Notes under the pieces: model-generated | Told to the model about the DNA's origin: nothing | The model's input: only the letters and a program-made list of their open reading frames with translations | The model's database searches: none | NCBI RefSeq assembly: GCF_950295315.1 | Contig: NC_080172.1 | Location: 81,115,118-81,179,117, forward strand | Direction of reading: 5' to 3' | DNA from: Erinaceus europaeus | Lineage: Eukaryota; Chordata; Mammalia; Eulipotyphla; Erinaceidae | Length of the DNA: 64,000 bases | Shown here: positions 10,541-21,189 of the stretch, one piece after another | How positions within the stretch are numbered: position 1 is the first letter of the stretch | How the letters are laid out: each line of letters begins with the position of its first letter | Program-made: the position numbers and the translations under genes

Positions 10541-10581
10541 ATGGTAAAAAAGACAAGGAAAAGGCAGATACAGAGAAGGAG
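10541..10581 (+). other. Candidate 41-bp micro-exon
   Basis: Preceded by a pyrimidine-rich tract ending tttcctttgcag and followed by gtcagtg. The frame entered with two bases of a split codon is open and reads G-K-K-D-K-E-K-A-D-T-E-K-E, a charged KEKE-type run ending at phase 0. A second frame (ATG-GTA...) is also open; the third has a stop. It lies outside any recognised repeat. Short exons with this composition occur in several genes, and I cannot name this one. Chance cannot be excluded. Confidence 0.3.
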
Positions 10582-11119
10582 GTCAGTGTAAAACAATTCT
10601 TCTGGGAATTTCTTTGGTTTGCTGAACATGAGAACCATTTTTTTTATTATTTTCATTTTGAATAAAATTCTGTCTGTGGCTAGTTACAGGTATAGTCCTG
10701 ACTAATAGATGATAGACTTTTCTGTATCTTCCTCTACACCCTTGAATTCAATTAAGGCCTTTGAACACACATTTATTGTGATATCTCCTTCTAATTATAC
10801 CTCTTCCAGATATCTGTAATCAGTAGAACCCTCTATTCATAATTTGTATTATGAATGTGAGTTTAATTTTCTAATTACTAATTTACACATTATTTTGGTT
10901 CTTCCCTTTGTGTCTGGGGCGATTCTATAGCTTTTCATTCACTGTCTACTATTAAAATTTCAACCTAGTTTATAATCTTAATCCCCTATCGGATCCCCTA
11001 TTTAATTCAAAACTATCATCCACACCATTTCCTGCTGTGTCTCATAAACATTGAAGGACAGACACTTCTATTTATTTCTCTCTATTTCCCCAAATGCTGA
11101 GGAGGGTGACTTTAGTTAT

Positions 11120-11255
11120 TTATCTTTTTTTTTTTTTTATCAGAGCCTTGCTAAACTATTGTATATGGTTGTGCTGGAGATTGAATTTGGAAGTTTAGAG
11201 TTTCAGGCATCAAAGTCATTTGCATAACCGCTATGTTACCTCCCCAGTCCTGCTA
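11120..11255 (-). mobile_element. Second SINE type, fragment
   Basis: On the minus strand the right end reads like the head of the second tRNA-like SINE type seen at 30646 and 48590, with the poly(T) at 11126-11139 on the plus strand as its tail. Diverged. Confidence 0.55.
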
Positions 11256-11259
11256 GCTA

Positions 11260-12195
11260 GATTTTTTTCTCCTTTCCCAAAGGTTTCTTTTGAACCTGGT
11301 ACCTCTGTTTTCCTAAGGTCCATTGGTCCTGGGATGAATAGACAGCTTGAAAAAATTTTTCACAAGCTACTGGGGAAAACCTTGCTCATTTTTTTTTTGA
11401 ATGAGTATAAATATCTGTTGTTTTAAACTATCCTCTTTGGATACTCTGTTGCAACAGTCCCAGGAAATGAATGAGAGCCACTGTTCAAATTCCTTTCTAG
11501 AAGAGAAGAGCTAAATACCACTCAATATTGTCACAAACATCCATCTCAGTGTGCTCCAAAATATAGTTATTCTCTTTCTCTAAATCCACTCTTCCAGGTG
11601 CACTTCTAGTTCGGAGCATAGAGTTTCCAGTCCTCCATGACTTTAGCCTTCCCCTCAAAAGTCATCTTCTACTCTTCCCTTTCTTTCATGTCATAGCCTC
11701 ATCATGAATTCTTAATTTTTAAGGATGGAATTCTTGTTCTTTAAGTTTGTTGCATCATGGTTTTTCTTCAGGTTACCTCACTAGCTTCAGCTGCTACCAT
11801 ATTTGCAAATGATACTGCACTTCTTATAATTTTCCCATCTCAACTAAAAGAACAATCACCTCTCTGCTCCCTTTCTGGGCCATAACAACACCTTTTGTAA
11901 GTAATGACTGGCATTTCCTACTCTATCTCATAAACATTGATACCATGATGGCGTGCACTTAGCATTATTTATCTTTTTTCCTTGGTGCTGAGGGGAAACC
12001 AGTCTGCTTTGTTTGGAGAAATCAAAAGAAAAATACATGGCATGCATGGAAGTAGAGTCAAACAAATAATGTCCTCAAGCAAATCACGGGTATCTCTCAA
12101 GAAAAATAGTATCCCACAAGTAGTCAAGGAATTCATTCCTAATAAGTATATAATAAATATACAATATATGACTCACCTATAACAGAGATGTGTTA
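11260..12195. other. Unassigned AT-rich stretch
   Basis: No repeat family or coding signal was recognised. The short open frames show no conserved features. Confidence 0.5.
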
Positions 12196-12199
12196 TTAT

Positions 12200-12420
12200 T
12201 ATGTCATATCTATGCCAAACGCTTAACCTGCGAGAGTCTCTTATTCAATCTATATGACCTCAGAAGAGAAATCTCTCCCTTTTGTTAATGAAACAAGTTG
12301 GACTCTGATTCATTAAGTAAAATTTCCAAAGTGATGTACTTAGTAAGTAGTATGAATAGAATTTAAACCCCTGTAACTCTTAATCTGAAAATCATGATCT
12401 TAATAACTATGACATGCTTT
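12200..12420 (-). mobile_element. MIR SINE (ancient)
   Basis: The plus strand keeps the reverse-MIR order: a cattgcttaacc-like segment, ttaatgaaacaag, a gatgtacttagtaagtag equivalent of the core, a gaatttaaaccc box-B complement and aataactatgacatgctt at the tRNA end. Very diverged, as expected for MIR. Confidence 0.6.
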
Positions 12421-12778
12421 AGAGCATTGCACAGGTTCTCATCATTATGGAATATTGTTCTACAGATAAAGCAGTGCAACTGCTGAATGCATTTTTTCCC
12501 TTATTGGCATAAAATTAACCTAAAATCAGTATGACACATCTTCATTAAGGAATATTTTGCCCAAACTTCATACACCTGCAATTGATTTACTCTGTAACAT
12601 AAAGTAGTATAATGAACATTTTAGGATACTAAAGAGAAAATTGTAAATACTTATGATGTGTATTTCCAGAGTGTAAAATAGTTATTGATGACGACTGCTT
12701 TAAAGATTACATTAAATAATGGAAAATGTTAATTCCGTTGTCTTTTTCTCCATCTTTCTCTTGAAATAGAAAGTTCAG

Positions 12779-13075
12779 AGAGTCAGACAGTAGCGCAGCC
12801 AGTTAAGCCCAGGTGGAAAAAAAAGCACAAGGACCTAAGGATCCTGGTTCGAGCCCCCTGCTCCCCACATGCAGGGGAGTCGCTTCACAGGTGGTGAAGC
12901 AGATCTGCAGGTGTCTATCTTTCTCTCCCCCTCTCTGTCTTCCCGCTCTTCTCTTTATTTCTCTCTGTCCTAACAACAATGACACCAGGAACAACAATAG
13001 TAACTACAACAACAATAAAAAACAACAAGGGCAACAAAAGGGAAAATAAATAAGTAAATATTTTTAAAAAATTTT
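12779..13075 (+). mobile_element. tRNA-derived SINE, (caa)n-tailed
   Basis: Box A region cagtagcgcagccagttaag, box B ggttcgagccccc, body caggggagtcgcttcacagg with ggtgaagcagatctgcaggt, pyrimidine tract, (caa)n-rich tail and a final caagggcaacaaaaggg before the A/T-rich end. Confidence 0.9.
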
Positions 13076-13084
13076 TTAAAAAAA

Positions 13085-13165
13085 GAAAAATTTCAAGCAG
13101 CTCCAAATTCCCAGGTTCAATTCCTTGTACCACCATAAACCAGAGCTGATCAGTGCTTTGGTTAA

Positions 13166-13200
<35 letters not shown>
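13085..13200 (+). mobile_element. Second SINE type, 3' part
   Basis: ccaggttcaattcc, accaccataaaccagagctg and atcagtgctttggtt match the 3' half of the type at 30646. Ends in poly(A) and (GAAAA)n. Confidence 0.7.
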
Positions 13201-13201
<1 letters not shown>

Positions 13202-13209
13202 TCTGAATA

Positions 13210-13995
13210 TAGTGTCCCATAATTTATAAAACTGACTTTTTGTATAATCTCATGTGAATGAAATTTATTGTAAGATATATGTAATGTGAGATACATTATT
13301 AATAGTAATTCATCTGATCAGCATATGTGTAAAATTAAAAAGAAAAAACTTCTGAGCAGTTTTTAGGCTAGGCAAGATTTCATAGAACCTATTAATAATG
13401 TCTGTTCACCAGTTATGGACAGATACTGTGTTCTTGGCATCCCTAGCCACCCACTTATCACACGACAGCTACCTGTGGACCATGGAAAACATCAAGGTCA
13501 ACCCTAATCTTCAGGGAAGCCTCATGAACTACGGAGAATATAAAAAAGACATGCTCTGGCTTAGAGCCATTTTCAATTTAAGTTTCAAAGAGGCTCAATT
13601 AGACTTTAAACTCTTTTAAGACTCACTGGGTCAAAACCAAAATCCATGTAGGATTCTTAGCCTAAGTATCTATGTACATTTTTCCTCAGTAGAATATTCA
13701 AATATATTCAACAGATTTTCCAAGTGTTTTATGACCTAGTCATAGTTGGGAATAATTTTTACCTTGGGACTGCTATTAGGTTTTTTGTTTTGTTTTGTTT
13801 TTCAATTTTGAGGGGCCTGACTAAATCAGACAGACTCTCTCCCTCAGAAACATCATCATGCTCAGTTAACTCTAAAAGCTTTTTAATATTCTCTATGTTT
13901 TGGAAAATTATATTTTTGTAGTTTTATTCACTAGATTCATTTTTGGATAATTGTGGCTTTTGATTTTTTTGAATGTAGGTTTTGAATAGTATAAA
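13210..13995. other. Unassigned stretch with a 73-codon open frame
   Basis: The frame at 13398-13619 (plus) is less AT-biased than its surroundings, with balanced residue content, but I recognise no domain, splice context or repeat match. It could be a diverged processed fragment. No function is proposed. Confidence 0.3.
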
Positions 13996-13999
13996 CTAG

Positions 14000-14165
14000 G
14001 CATTTAAGGGAACTGGGGAAGCTTCACAAGCAGTGGAGTGGTGGTATAGTGTCTCTCATATCTCCCGCCATGCCCCAATGTAGAGGGTGGAGGGGGGGCA
14101 GCAGGGGAGAGAGTGCCAAGTGATGTAATTATACAAGTGCAAAGCCCCAGCAAAGTCAAAAAAGA
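14000..14165 (+). mobile_element. Diverged SINE remnant
   Basis: gcttcacaagcagtggagtggtggtatagtgtctctc, a G-rich run and caaagccccagcaaagtcaaa resemble the SINE body and the 3' module of the other copies, but in a scrambled, decayed form. Confidence 0.4.
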
Positions 14166-14520
14166 AAAAATAAACATTTCAAAATACAGAAATTCAGATT
14201 GTTCACGTCTTTGTCGTCTTGAGACGTCATTATCTCACTTGAATTTCTATAAAAACAAGTCGAAAGAAATGTTACTAATTGAAAAATGGAATAAATATCC
14301 ACTTATTATTTTCTTAATGAGGAGGAAATGGTCCATTTGACACACCTTGAAATAGTACATGTTAAAAAAATCAAACTTTTAGTTTAATAGTTCAAGCCCT
14401 CAACATGGTAACTGAGTGTATGTCATTTTGTATATTATCTTGAAGACAATTCAATTGTAACAAATATCAACCCTTTGTACTCTTGTCAGTTTTCAGTTTC
14501 TTTTGGTGTAAAGTTTAACT

Positions 14521-14582
14521 TTTCTCTCTCTGTCTTTACCTCTCTCTCTCCTCTCTCTCTCTCTCCTCTCTCTCTCTTTCTT
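14521..14582. repeat. (CT)n microsatellite
   Basis: Interrupted CT-rich tract. Confidence 0.9.
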
Positions 14583-14585
14583 TTT

Positions 14586-15910
14586 GTTCCACCCATCAGC
14601 TAACCTAATCCTTAAAGCCTCAATCCATGGTTCCTTCCCAGCTTCCAAGTCCTCTTATCAAAAAGATGGATAATTTACTGAAAGGGAAATGTGAATATTA
14701 TCTGGTAATTAGGCTCGTTAACTTTATAGGAAAGTCTTTAATTTTCTATGGGGCCATGTTCTTGTAATGCATTATCTATCTCCCTTTTATGACTTCTCTT
14801 GCCTCAGTGTCAGTGGAGATTAAAGGTAACAACATGCCCTGCTGGGAACAAACACAATTTTCCAGCAGCTGCATTTTGTTTTCCTTAATAATTAACAATT
14901 GCTGCTGACTAAAGCATGCAGCATAAAATGCTCACCTTTCCACAAAAGTATGGGCATTGGTTTGAGGAACTCACCAGGGATATCAGAAAAAGAAGTGTGA
15001 TTAAAGCATTAAAGATTTAAAGGTTGACATTAGGATGAAAGGTGGAATTACAGTAAATATAACGCTGTTTAACATTAAATGGAATGTGTTGTACTTGAAA
15101 CAGTTGTTCATTTCAGCATTAATTATTAAGGGAACCTGACAACTCATTTTTAATTCGAAACTAAAGACACAATTTCTTAAGATATAAATACACCAAAAGA
15201 GCTCAGGGGGCTGGTGTTTCTTTATCGTTAATGATTCTGTGTTCTTCCTTGATATAATCTATAAACACATTAGAATGGAAGGTGCTTAATTTGTTTTTTT
15301 TAAATTCATAGTTTGTGGTAATCTGATAGTGGATGGAAAGATTTAAAAATAAATTGTACTAAAAACTGTTCATTATTTTAATTGAGAATTTTCTTGGGGA
15401 TACACAATTTAAGAAACAATTTAAAACAAACTTTGTATTTTATGTTTTAAATCAATTTCTTCTTGGGGAAGAGCAGACATTATTTCCTCTTAATAAGAGA
15501 CAAAAAACATAATAATGTGATCAAATATGCATTTCCATATTTCTACATGAAAATGATGATCATTCATATTAGGTTTGAAAATTACTACACATTAGAATTT
15601 TCATGTTGTTTGTTTGGTGAGTTAAACTTTGGAAGTTCTGATGGCCAAATGACATTTTATAATTAGGCTTGGAAAGACAGAGCAATGTGTGCCAGAGGAG
15701 AAAATATGGTGGGGAAGTTTTAAAAGCCAGTTTCAGTTACTATTTCTGATTAAAAATAATTTTTAAAAGGTGAATAATTCCACTGTCATTATTTATATTC
15801 ACTTAAGAAAATGTCAATGGTTTGTTATTGGAGTTATCTGTCAGAGATTAGACACCATTATCCATGATTTGAGGTTGTAAAATATTTAGGAGCATCATTA
15901 AAATTCTTTG
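14586..15910. other. Unassigned AT-rich stretch
   Basis: No coding, RNA or repeat signal was recognised. The region around 14780-14960 is less AT-rich than its flanks and may be unique DNA. Confidence 0.5.
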
Positions 15911-15911
15911 T

Positions 15912-16217
15912 TTTATTGTTGTTTTGCCTCCAGGGTTATCACTGGGGCTCAGTGCCTGCACTGTGAAACCACTGCTCCTGGAGGCCTTTTTTTGTTTCTT
16001 TTTTGTTGCCCTTGTTGTTGTTATTGCTATTGTTGTTGGATAGGACAGAGAGATCGAGAGAAGAAAGGAAGACAGTGGGGAGAAAAAGACAGACACCTGC
16101 AGACCTGATTCACTACTTGTCTTCACAAGTGGGAAGCAGGGTTCTGAACCAGGATTCTTGTACTGGTCTTTGCATGCCCCATGGGTGCTTAACCCACTGT
16201 GCTACCACCTGGCCCCC
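15912..16217 (-). mobile_element. tRNA-derived SINE, long form
   Basis: The minus strand carries the head at 16190-16217, body, pyrimidine tract, (caa)n and the stem-loop 3' module (15926-15985). The module arms GCCTCCAGG and CCTGGAGGC pair perfectly. Flanks aaattctttgt and agaactctttgtg are a decayed TSD. Confidence 0.9.
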
Positions 16218-16759
16218 AGAACTCTTTGTGCTATGTCATTTTTGCCATTAATGGGGATGTGCCATGCCTACCTGACTTTTTCAGATAGAAATCGATACAG
16301 AGAAATGGAAAGAGATGCCACAGCACTGAATCTTTCCCTATAACACTACAGCTTCTCAGTTTCATAGAGACTAAAACTTGAACCATGGTTGGTTATTTAT
16401 ATGAAAAGGCAGGTGTGTCCTGAAGGATTTAGAAGAACGAAGGAAACCCAAATCAAGTAGAAGAAATGTAGTAACAAAAATCAGAGCAGAAATCAACTGC
16501 ATTAAAAAAAAATAACATATAAAAAATTAATGAAGCTAGGAGCTGGATCTTTGAAAAGGTTTTCCTATAGTAGACCTGCAACCAATATCATACTCAATGC
16601 AGGAAGCTAAAAGCTTTCTTTCTCCAGTCAGGTACAAAGCAAGGCTGCCCTCTATTCAATACAATATTGGCAAAAGAAAAGAATGAATGGGATTCAGATT
16701 GGAAAGGAAAAAAGTTAAGCTGTCACTATTTGGAGATAAAATGGTTGTATAGAAAATTC

Positions 16760-16799
16760 TGTCTACAGCCACACCACCCTGAACATTCCTGATCTTGTC
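16760..16799 (+). pseudogene. 5S rRNA 5' fragment (about 40 nt), tailless retropseudogene
   Basis: gtctacagccacaccaccct and the next 20 nt match nucleotides 1-40 of vertebrate 5S rRNA with seven differences. The insert lies inside L1 ORF2 sequence and is flanked by tagaaaattc on both sides (16750-16759 and 16800-16809). Removing one flank copy and the insert restores the L1 sequence. It has no poly(A) tail and lacks the rest of 5S, including most of the internal promoter. Confidence 0.85.
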
Positions 16800-16998
16800 T
16801 AGAAAATTCCAAAAAATCCAGTAGAAAAATTCTGGAAATCATTGATCAATACAGTAAAGTGGCAGGCTACAAAATCAATATACAACAATCAGTGGCATTC
16901 ATATAGACATTAACTAGGAGACATCCAGAAATCAGTCCCTTTTGACTATAGCAGGAAAAACTATCTAATAGGAGTAAAGTTCAAAATGAAAGGGAAAG

Positions 16999-17357
16999 GG
17001 AACTCGGCGATAGCACAGCGGGTTAAGCGCACATGGCGCGAGAAGCTCAAGGACTGCCTAAGGATGTGGGTTGGAGCCCCTAGCTTCCCACCTGGGTGTG
17101 GGTAAGTGGGTAAGTGGTGAAGCAGGTCTGCCGGTGTCTATCTTTCTCTCCTCCTCTCTGTCTTCCCTTCCTCTCTCTATTTCTCTCTGTCCTATCCAAC
17201 AACGATGACATCAATAACAACAACAACAATAACTACAACAATAAAAAACAAGGGCTACAAAAGGGAAAATAAATATTTAAGAAAAATGGCCTCCAGGAGC
17301 AGTGGATTTGTAGTGCTGGCACTGAACCCCAGCAGTAGCCCTGGAGGCAAAAAAAAA
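16999..17357 (+). mobile_element. tRNA-derived SINE, long form, inserted in L1
   Basis: Head cgatagcacagcgggttaag, body, pyrimidine tract, (caa)n, then the stem-loop module (arms at 17289-17297 and 17340-17348) and poly(A). Flanked by AAAGGGAAAG at 16989-16998 and 17358-17367, a TSD within L1. Confidence 0.93.
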
Positions 17358-17599
17358 AAAGGGAAAGACTAACACTGAAAACTATGCAATTAAGATGTTA
17401 CCTTTGCTAGAAAATATATGGTTATTTATTACCCCAAAAGGGTAACTGCCCCCAGTCTTCATTTTACAAAATAGAAAAATAAAGCATACTTATGACAAAA
17501 TAAATTTTAGAAAAACTTTTAAGTGGTGTTGTAAAGTTTGCAACATGCTTTTACATTTTTAATATGTGGGATATATTTTTTGGTGTTTTCTGCATAAGA

Positions 17600-17705
17600 G
17601 CTTGGAGTCAGTGAGGTTGAGTAACTTGTCTAAGGAAATGAAACACCAGGGATTCAAACTCAGACTTCCTACTCTGTAAGTCCAGTGGTCTAACCACCAG
17701 AATAT
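17600..17705 (-). mobile_element. MIR SINE core and tRNA part
   Basis: gaggttgagtaacttgtctaa, cagggattcaaactcagact and agtccagtggtctaaccacca match the reverse complement of the MIR core, box B and box A regions. Confidence 0.85.
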
Positions 17706-17944
17706 CTTTGTGAGGGGGAAGAAATGAGCACAAAAATTGGACAGCATGTTAAAATGGGAAAGAACATGAACTTGGATTTAGAACATCTTGTGCCATTTAA
17801 ATTGCTATTATATTTTAGACGAATAACTTCTGTTTCCACTTCTCTCACAATTTTTACATGCAGAATCAGTAAATGAATTATATATTTTTCAAGGTCTTGT
17901 GTTTAAGTACTGCTTTATAATTATTTAGGGATTTATTTACATAT

Positions 17945-18055
17945 TAATAAAAGAGAGAACCAGAATATCATGCTAGCATATACAATACCCAGGACTGAAC
18001 ACAGGGCCTCATACATGAGAGTTCTGCATTTTACCACTGTGCCACTTCCTGGGTT
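17945..18055 (-). mobile_element. Second SINE type, minus strand
   Basis: The plus strand reads a tttattt start, agagagaaccagaatatcatg, cccaggactgaacacagggcctcat, then gcattttaccactgtgccac at the head. The family layout is the same as the other type-2 fragments. Confidence 0.7.
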
Positions 18056-18059
18056 ACTC

Positions 18060-19380
18060 TTTAATAAATTTCAAAACTTAATGTATCTGTGTGTACTGGT
18101 CCTTAGCACTCAGATATTGATCAAACCAGATAATAAAGCACTTTTTCCATGGTATGCTAACTAAAATCACCCTGACAATGTAGTGACCAGCTTAATTTGT
18201 ATGTTAGTTCCAGGAAATTAAACTAGCTAAGCAAAAAAATTAATTAATGCATTTTATTAGGAAGTTCAAGATGATACATATATCAGACATAACTGTATTG
18301 TATGATTTAGAAAAAGTCAACTAGCTTTCTCATTTTCTCTCTCTACTCTCTTATTCCATTCTTCTTTATTCTTATCCCTACTTACCTCTTAACAACTTTT
18401 GTCTCTTCAATGGTCATATCTCATTTCTTATTGCTGGTAATATGTAGGGAAAGTGGTCACTGGTAGTTTCAGAGACATACCCTTCCAATTTCTTTTTTTT
18501 TCCCTCCCTTCCCCTATCCTTCCAATTTCTAGAAGATGACAAGTAAATCTTCTCAAGGTTCGGAAGAGCTTTGAAAAGAAGTCTGATTGGTTTGATGTGA
18601 ACTATATACCCTCAAGTAGAGTAATCCCTGGCTAAGAGAATGTAAACTTAGATTTACTAAGCTTGTGTTCACATGGCCCACACTGTGACCAAGCATTAGG
18701 CCCACCAGAATCACAGAGTGAAGAAAAAGGATTTCTCTCAGTGAAGCCATCATTGAAAGAATGAGGAAGTAATTGCAGTTGGAAAAGAAGAATAAATATT
18801 CACCTCGCACAGTAGACAACTAAGTTGTCTCACTCGCAATCAGATTTCCAAATGGATGTAAAACAAGGTGTCAGTGAGGTAGGAAATGTTGGCCTCCAAA
18901 ATATTAAAGTAGAAATATTAGCATGCATTAGAAACATAACCATACAACACAATTCCTCCAATGTACCAAAGACTATATGGGGATGATCTAAACTTGAAAG
19001 GATTTGTAAATTTATGCATTTTCACCACAGACCCATATTTCTCTGAAAAAAGCCATAAGAAATACCTCATACATATACATAACTCAGATACCATTTCCAA
19101 AATCCAGTTTTTTGAACTTATAGTCTTGGCATCACCATGAGAAAGAGAATTCCATGGCTAAAGTTTGTTGGGAAATGATACTAATTATGCAGATCCATGT
19201 GGAGTTAGGATTTTTTGTAGCATATTTAAACTATAGAAAAAGACTTTGTTTAAACCAGCATTTCCTAAACATATTAGATATTAAATACCAAAACCAGATA
19301 CACCTATAAGAAAAAAATAATGAAAGAGAAGAAATAGAACACATACTAATATCGTATGACAACCTTTGGATTGAATTTTA
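18060..19380. other. Unassigned AT-rich stretch
   Basis: No recognised repeat or gene. The 88-codon minus-strand frame at 18553-18819 has no recognisable features. Confidence 0.5.
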
Positions 19381-19382
19381 GA

Positions 19383-19938
19383 AAGCACTTATGCTAAGCC
19401 ACTTATACACACCTATGTTAATAGCAGCACATTGTTTCAGAGTCCAAACTTGGAAGCAACCCTGAAAGATGATCAACAACAGACAAGTGGCTAAGAAAGT
19501 TGTGGTACCTATATACAATGCAATATTATACAGGTGCTAAAATATATTATACAGGGTCATCTCCTTTGCAATATCTTGATTAGAACTTCAAAGTATCACC
19601 TTCAGTGAGCTAAGCCAGAAAGAGGACCAATACCAAACGATCTCACTCATAGGTGAACCTGAAGTATAAAAGGACAGTAAAGGAAAATATAAGATGAAAC
19701 TTGGACTGGGCGTGGTATATTGCACCAGAGCAAAGGACTCCAGGGAAGCAGACAAGGGGATGGAATGAGAGAACATTAGGGTCTTGGTATATGATGGAGA
19801 AAGAGACCCTAGATGGGGCTAATGGGTGTCACCCAGACATCTAGAAACCTATCATGGGGAAGAGTAGGAGTTGTGCCTATGCGTCATTCACTGTACTGTA
19901 AATCACTAACCTCTAATAAGGTATATATAAAAAAGAAA
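19383..19938 (+). mobile_element. L1 3' end (ORF2 C-terminus and 3'UTR), plus strand
   Basis: The stretch from atagcagcacattgtttcag through caacagacaagtggctaaga to atacaatgcaatattataca corresponds to the last part of L1 ORF2. The 3'UTR follows, ending in an A-rich tail. Many stops. Similar in order to the reverse complement of 59640-60060. Confidence 0.85.
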
Positions 19939-19942
19939 GAAA

Positions 19943-20003
19943 TATGGTTTTAATTTGCATTTCACTGATAAGTGAAGTGAGCATTTTTTTCATTTGTCTG
20001 TGG

Positions 20004-20072
<69 letters not shown>

Positions 20073-20155
20073 CTCAGAGAATTTTCCCATAGTTTACTGG
20101 ATTGTTTGCTTTTTGTTGTTCAGCTACATGATGCAAATATATATTTGATATAAAT
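19943..20155 (-). mobile_element. L1 ORF2 fragment, minus strand
   Basis: ttttaatttgcatttcactgataagtgaag and the following gcatttttttcatttgtctg correspond to 60300-60360 of the minus-strand L1. A (TC)n(TA)n tract at 20010-20069 has expanded inside it. Confidence 0.75.
20010..20069. repeat. (TC)n(TA)n compound microsatellite
   Basis: About 17 TC units run into about 12 TA units. Confidence 0.96.
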
Positions 20156-20156
20156 T

Positions 20157-20700
20157 TTTTAATTTTTATTTATTGGGATATTAAAAGTTTATAGTCAACA
20201 GTAAAATACAATAGTTTGTACACGTATAACATTACCATATAACAATACAACCTCCACTTGGTCCTCCTGTGCCCTCATGTTCCAGGACCTGAACTCTCAC
20301 CTCCCCCACCCCACTCCAGAGTCTTTTACTTTGGTGCAATACACCAACTCCAGTTCAAATTCTGCTTAGTGTTTTCCCTTCTGATCTTGTTTTTCAGCTT
20401 CTATCTTTGAGTGAGATTATCTCATATTCATCCTTTTGTTTCTGACTTATCTCACTTAACATTTGATATCAATTTTTGTCAGTTGTATTATGCAACTATC
20501 TTCTCCCAATTACTAAGTTTCCTTTATCTTTGTGTAGTATTCTTTCAACATGTGAAAGCTTTTTAGTCTGATGTAGTCCCATTTATTTAGTCTTGCTTAA
20601 TTAAGTCTCTGAATACACCTTTAAGGTCCCAAAGTGTTTCCACTGATGCTGTCTTTTGTGTATTTTAAAGTTTCAGGACTAATAGCCGTACTCTCCCCTC
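20157..20700 (-). mobile_element. L1 3' end with ORF2 remnants, minus strand
   Basis: The T-rich left end is the reverse of a poly(A) tail. ctcccccaccccactccaga and tttggtgcaatacaccaact match the 3'UTR block at 59640-59760; ctgatgtagtcccatttatt matches ORF2 sequence at 60580. The intervening ORF2 sequence is deleted. Confidence 0.8.
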
Positions 20701-20889
20701 ATTTTAAACATAATTTGAAGCAAACAGCTTTTCATTTAAAGGATAATACATGAACTCATTTTCCTACTAATATTGGACTAGACAAGTCATAGGATCTTAA
20801 TAATCTTTCAGAAAGCTGATGTGCTGAGAAAAAGGTCAGAAGATCACTATCTTACTCTGATGTAGCGTGTAGTATAGGAGGAAGACACA

Positions 20890-21185
20890 ATTTTTTATTT
20901 AATTTTTTATTATCTTTATTTATTTTATTGGATAGAAACAGCCAGAAATTGAGAGGGAGGGTGAGAAAGAGAGAGAGACAGAGAGAAAGAGGGAGAGGGA
21001 GAGGGAGAGGGAGAGGGAGAGGGAGAGGGAGAGGGAGAGGGAGAGGGAGAGGGAGAGAGACACATTCAGTATTGCTTCACTACTTGTGAAACTACCCCAT
21101 GCAGGTGGGAACTGGTGGCCTGAACCCAGTTCCTTGCACTTTACAACATGTGCATTCAACCAGGTGTGCCACCACCTGGCCCCAA
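20890..21185 (-). mobile_element. tRNA-derived SINE with expanded hexamer tract
   Basis: Minus-strand SINE whose head reads near 21185. The pyrimidine tract has become a nearly perfect (GGGAGA)n array on the plus strand (20993-21058, about 11 units). Confidence 0.87.
20993..21058. repeat. (GGGAGA)n array
   Basis: About eleven hexamers inside the SINE pyrimidine tract, with purine-rich strand asymmetry. Confidence 0.95.
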
Positions 21186-21189
21186 GAGA

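Larger units (their letters stand above)
16430..17400 (+). mobile_element. L1 ORF2 fragment (RT region), plus strand
   Basis: Colinear with the reverse-transcriptase part of L1 ORF2 in the minus-strand copy at 60900-62600: the Q-G-C-P-L-region equivalent at 16640-16660, gctgtcactatttggagata (the L-F-A-D-D site, decayed), and tcattgatcaatacagtaaagtggcaggctacaaaatcaata. Full of stops and indels. Interrupted by a 5S rRNA-derived insert (16760-16799) and a whole SINE (16999-17357), after which L1 resumes with acactgaaaactatgc. The nesting gives the order of insertion: L1 first, the other two later. Confidence 0.87.
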
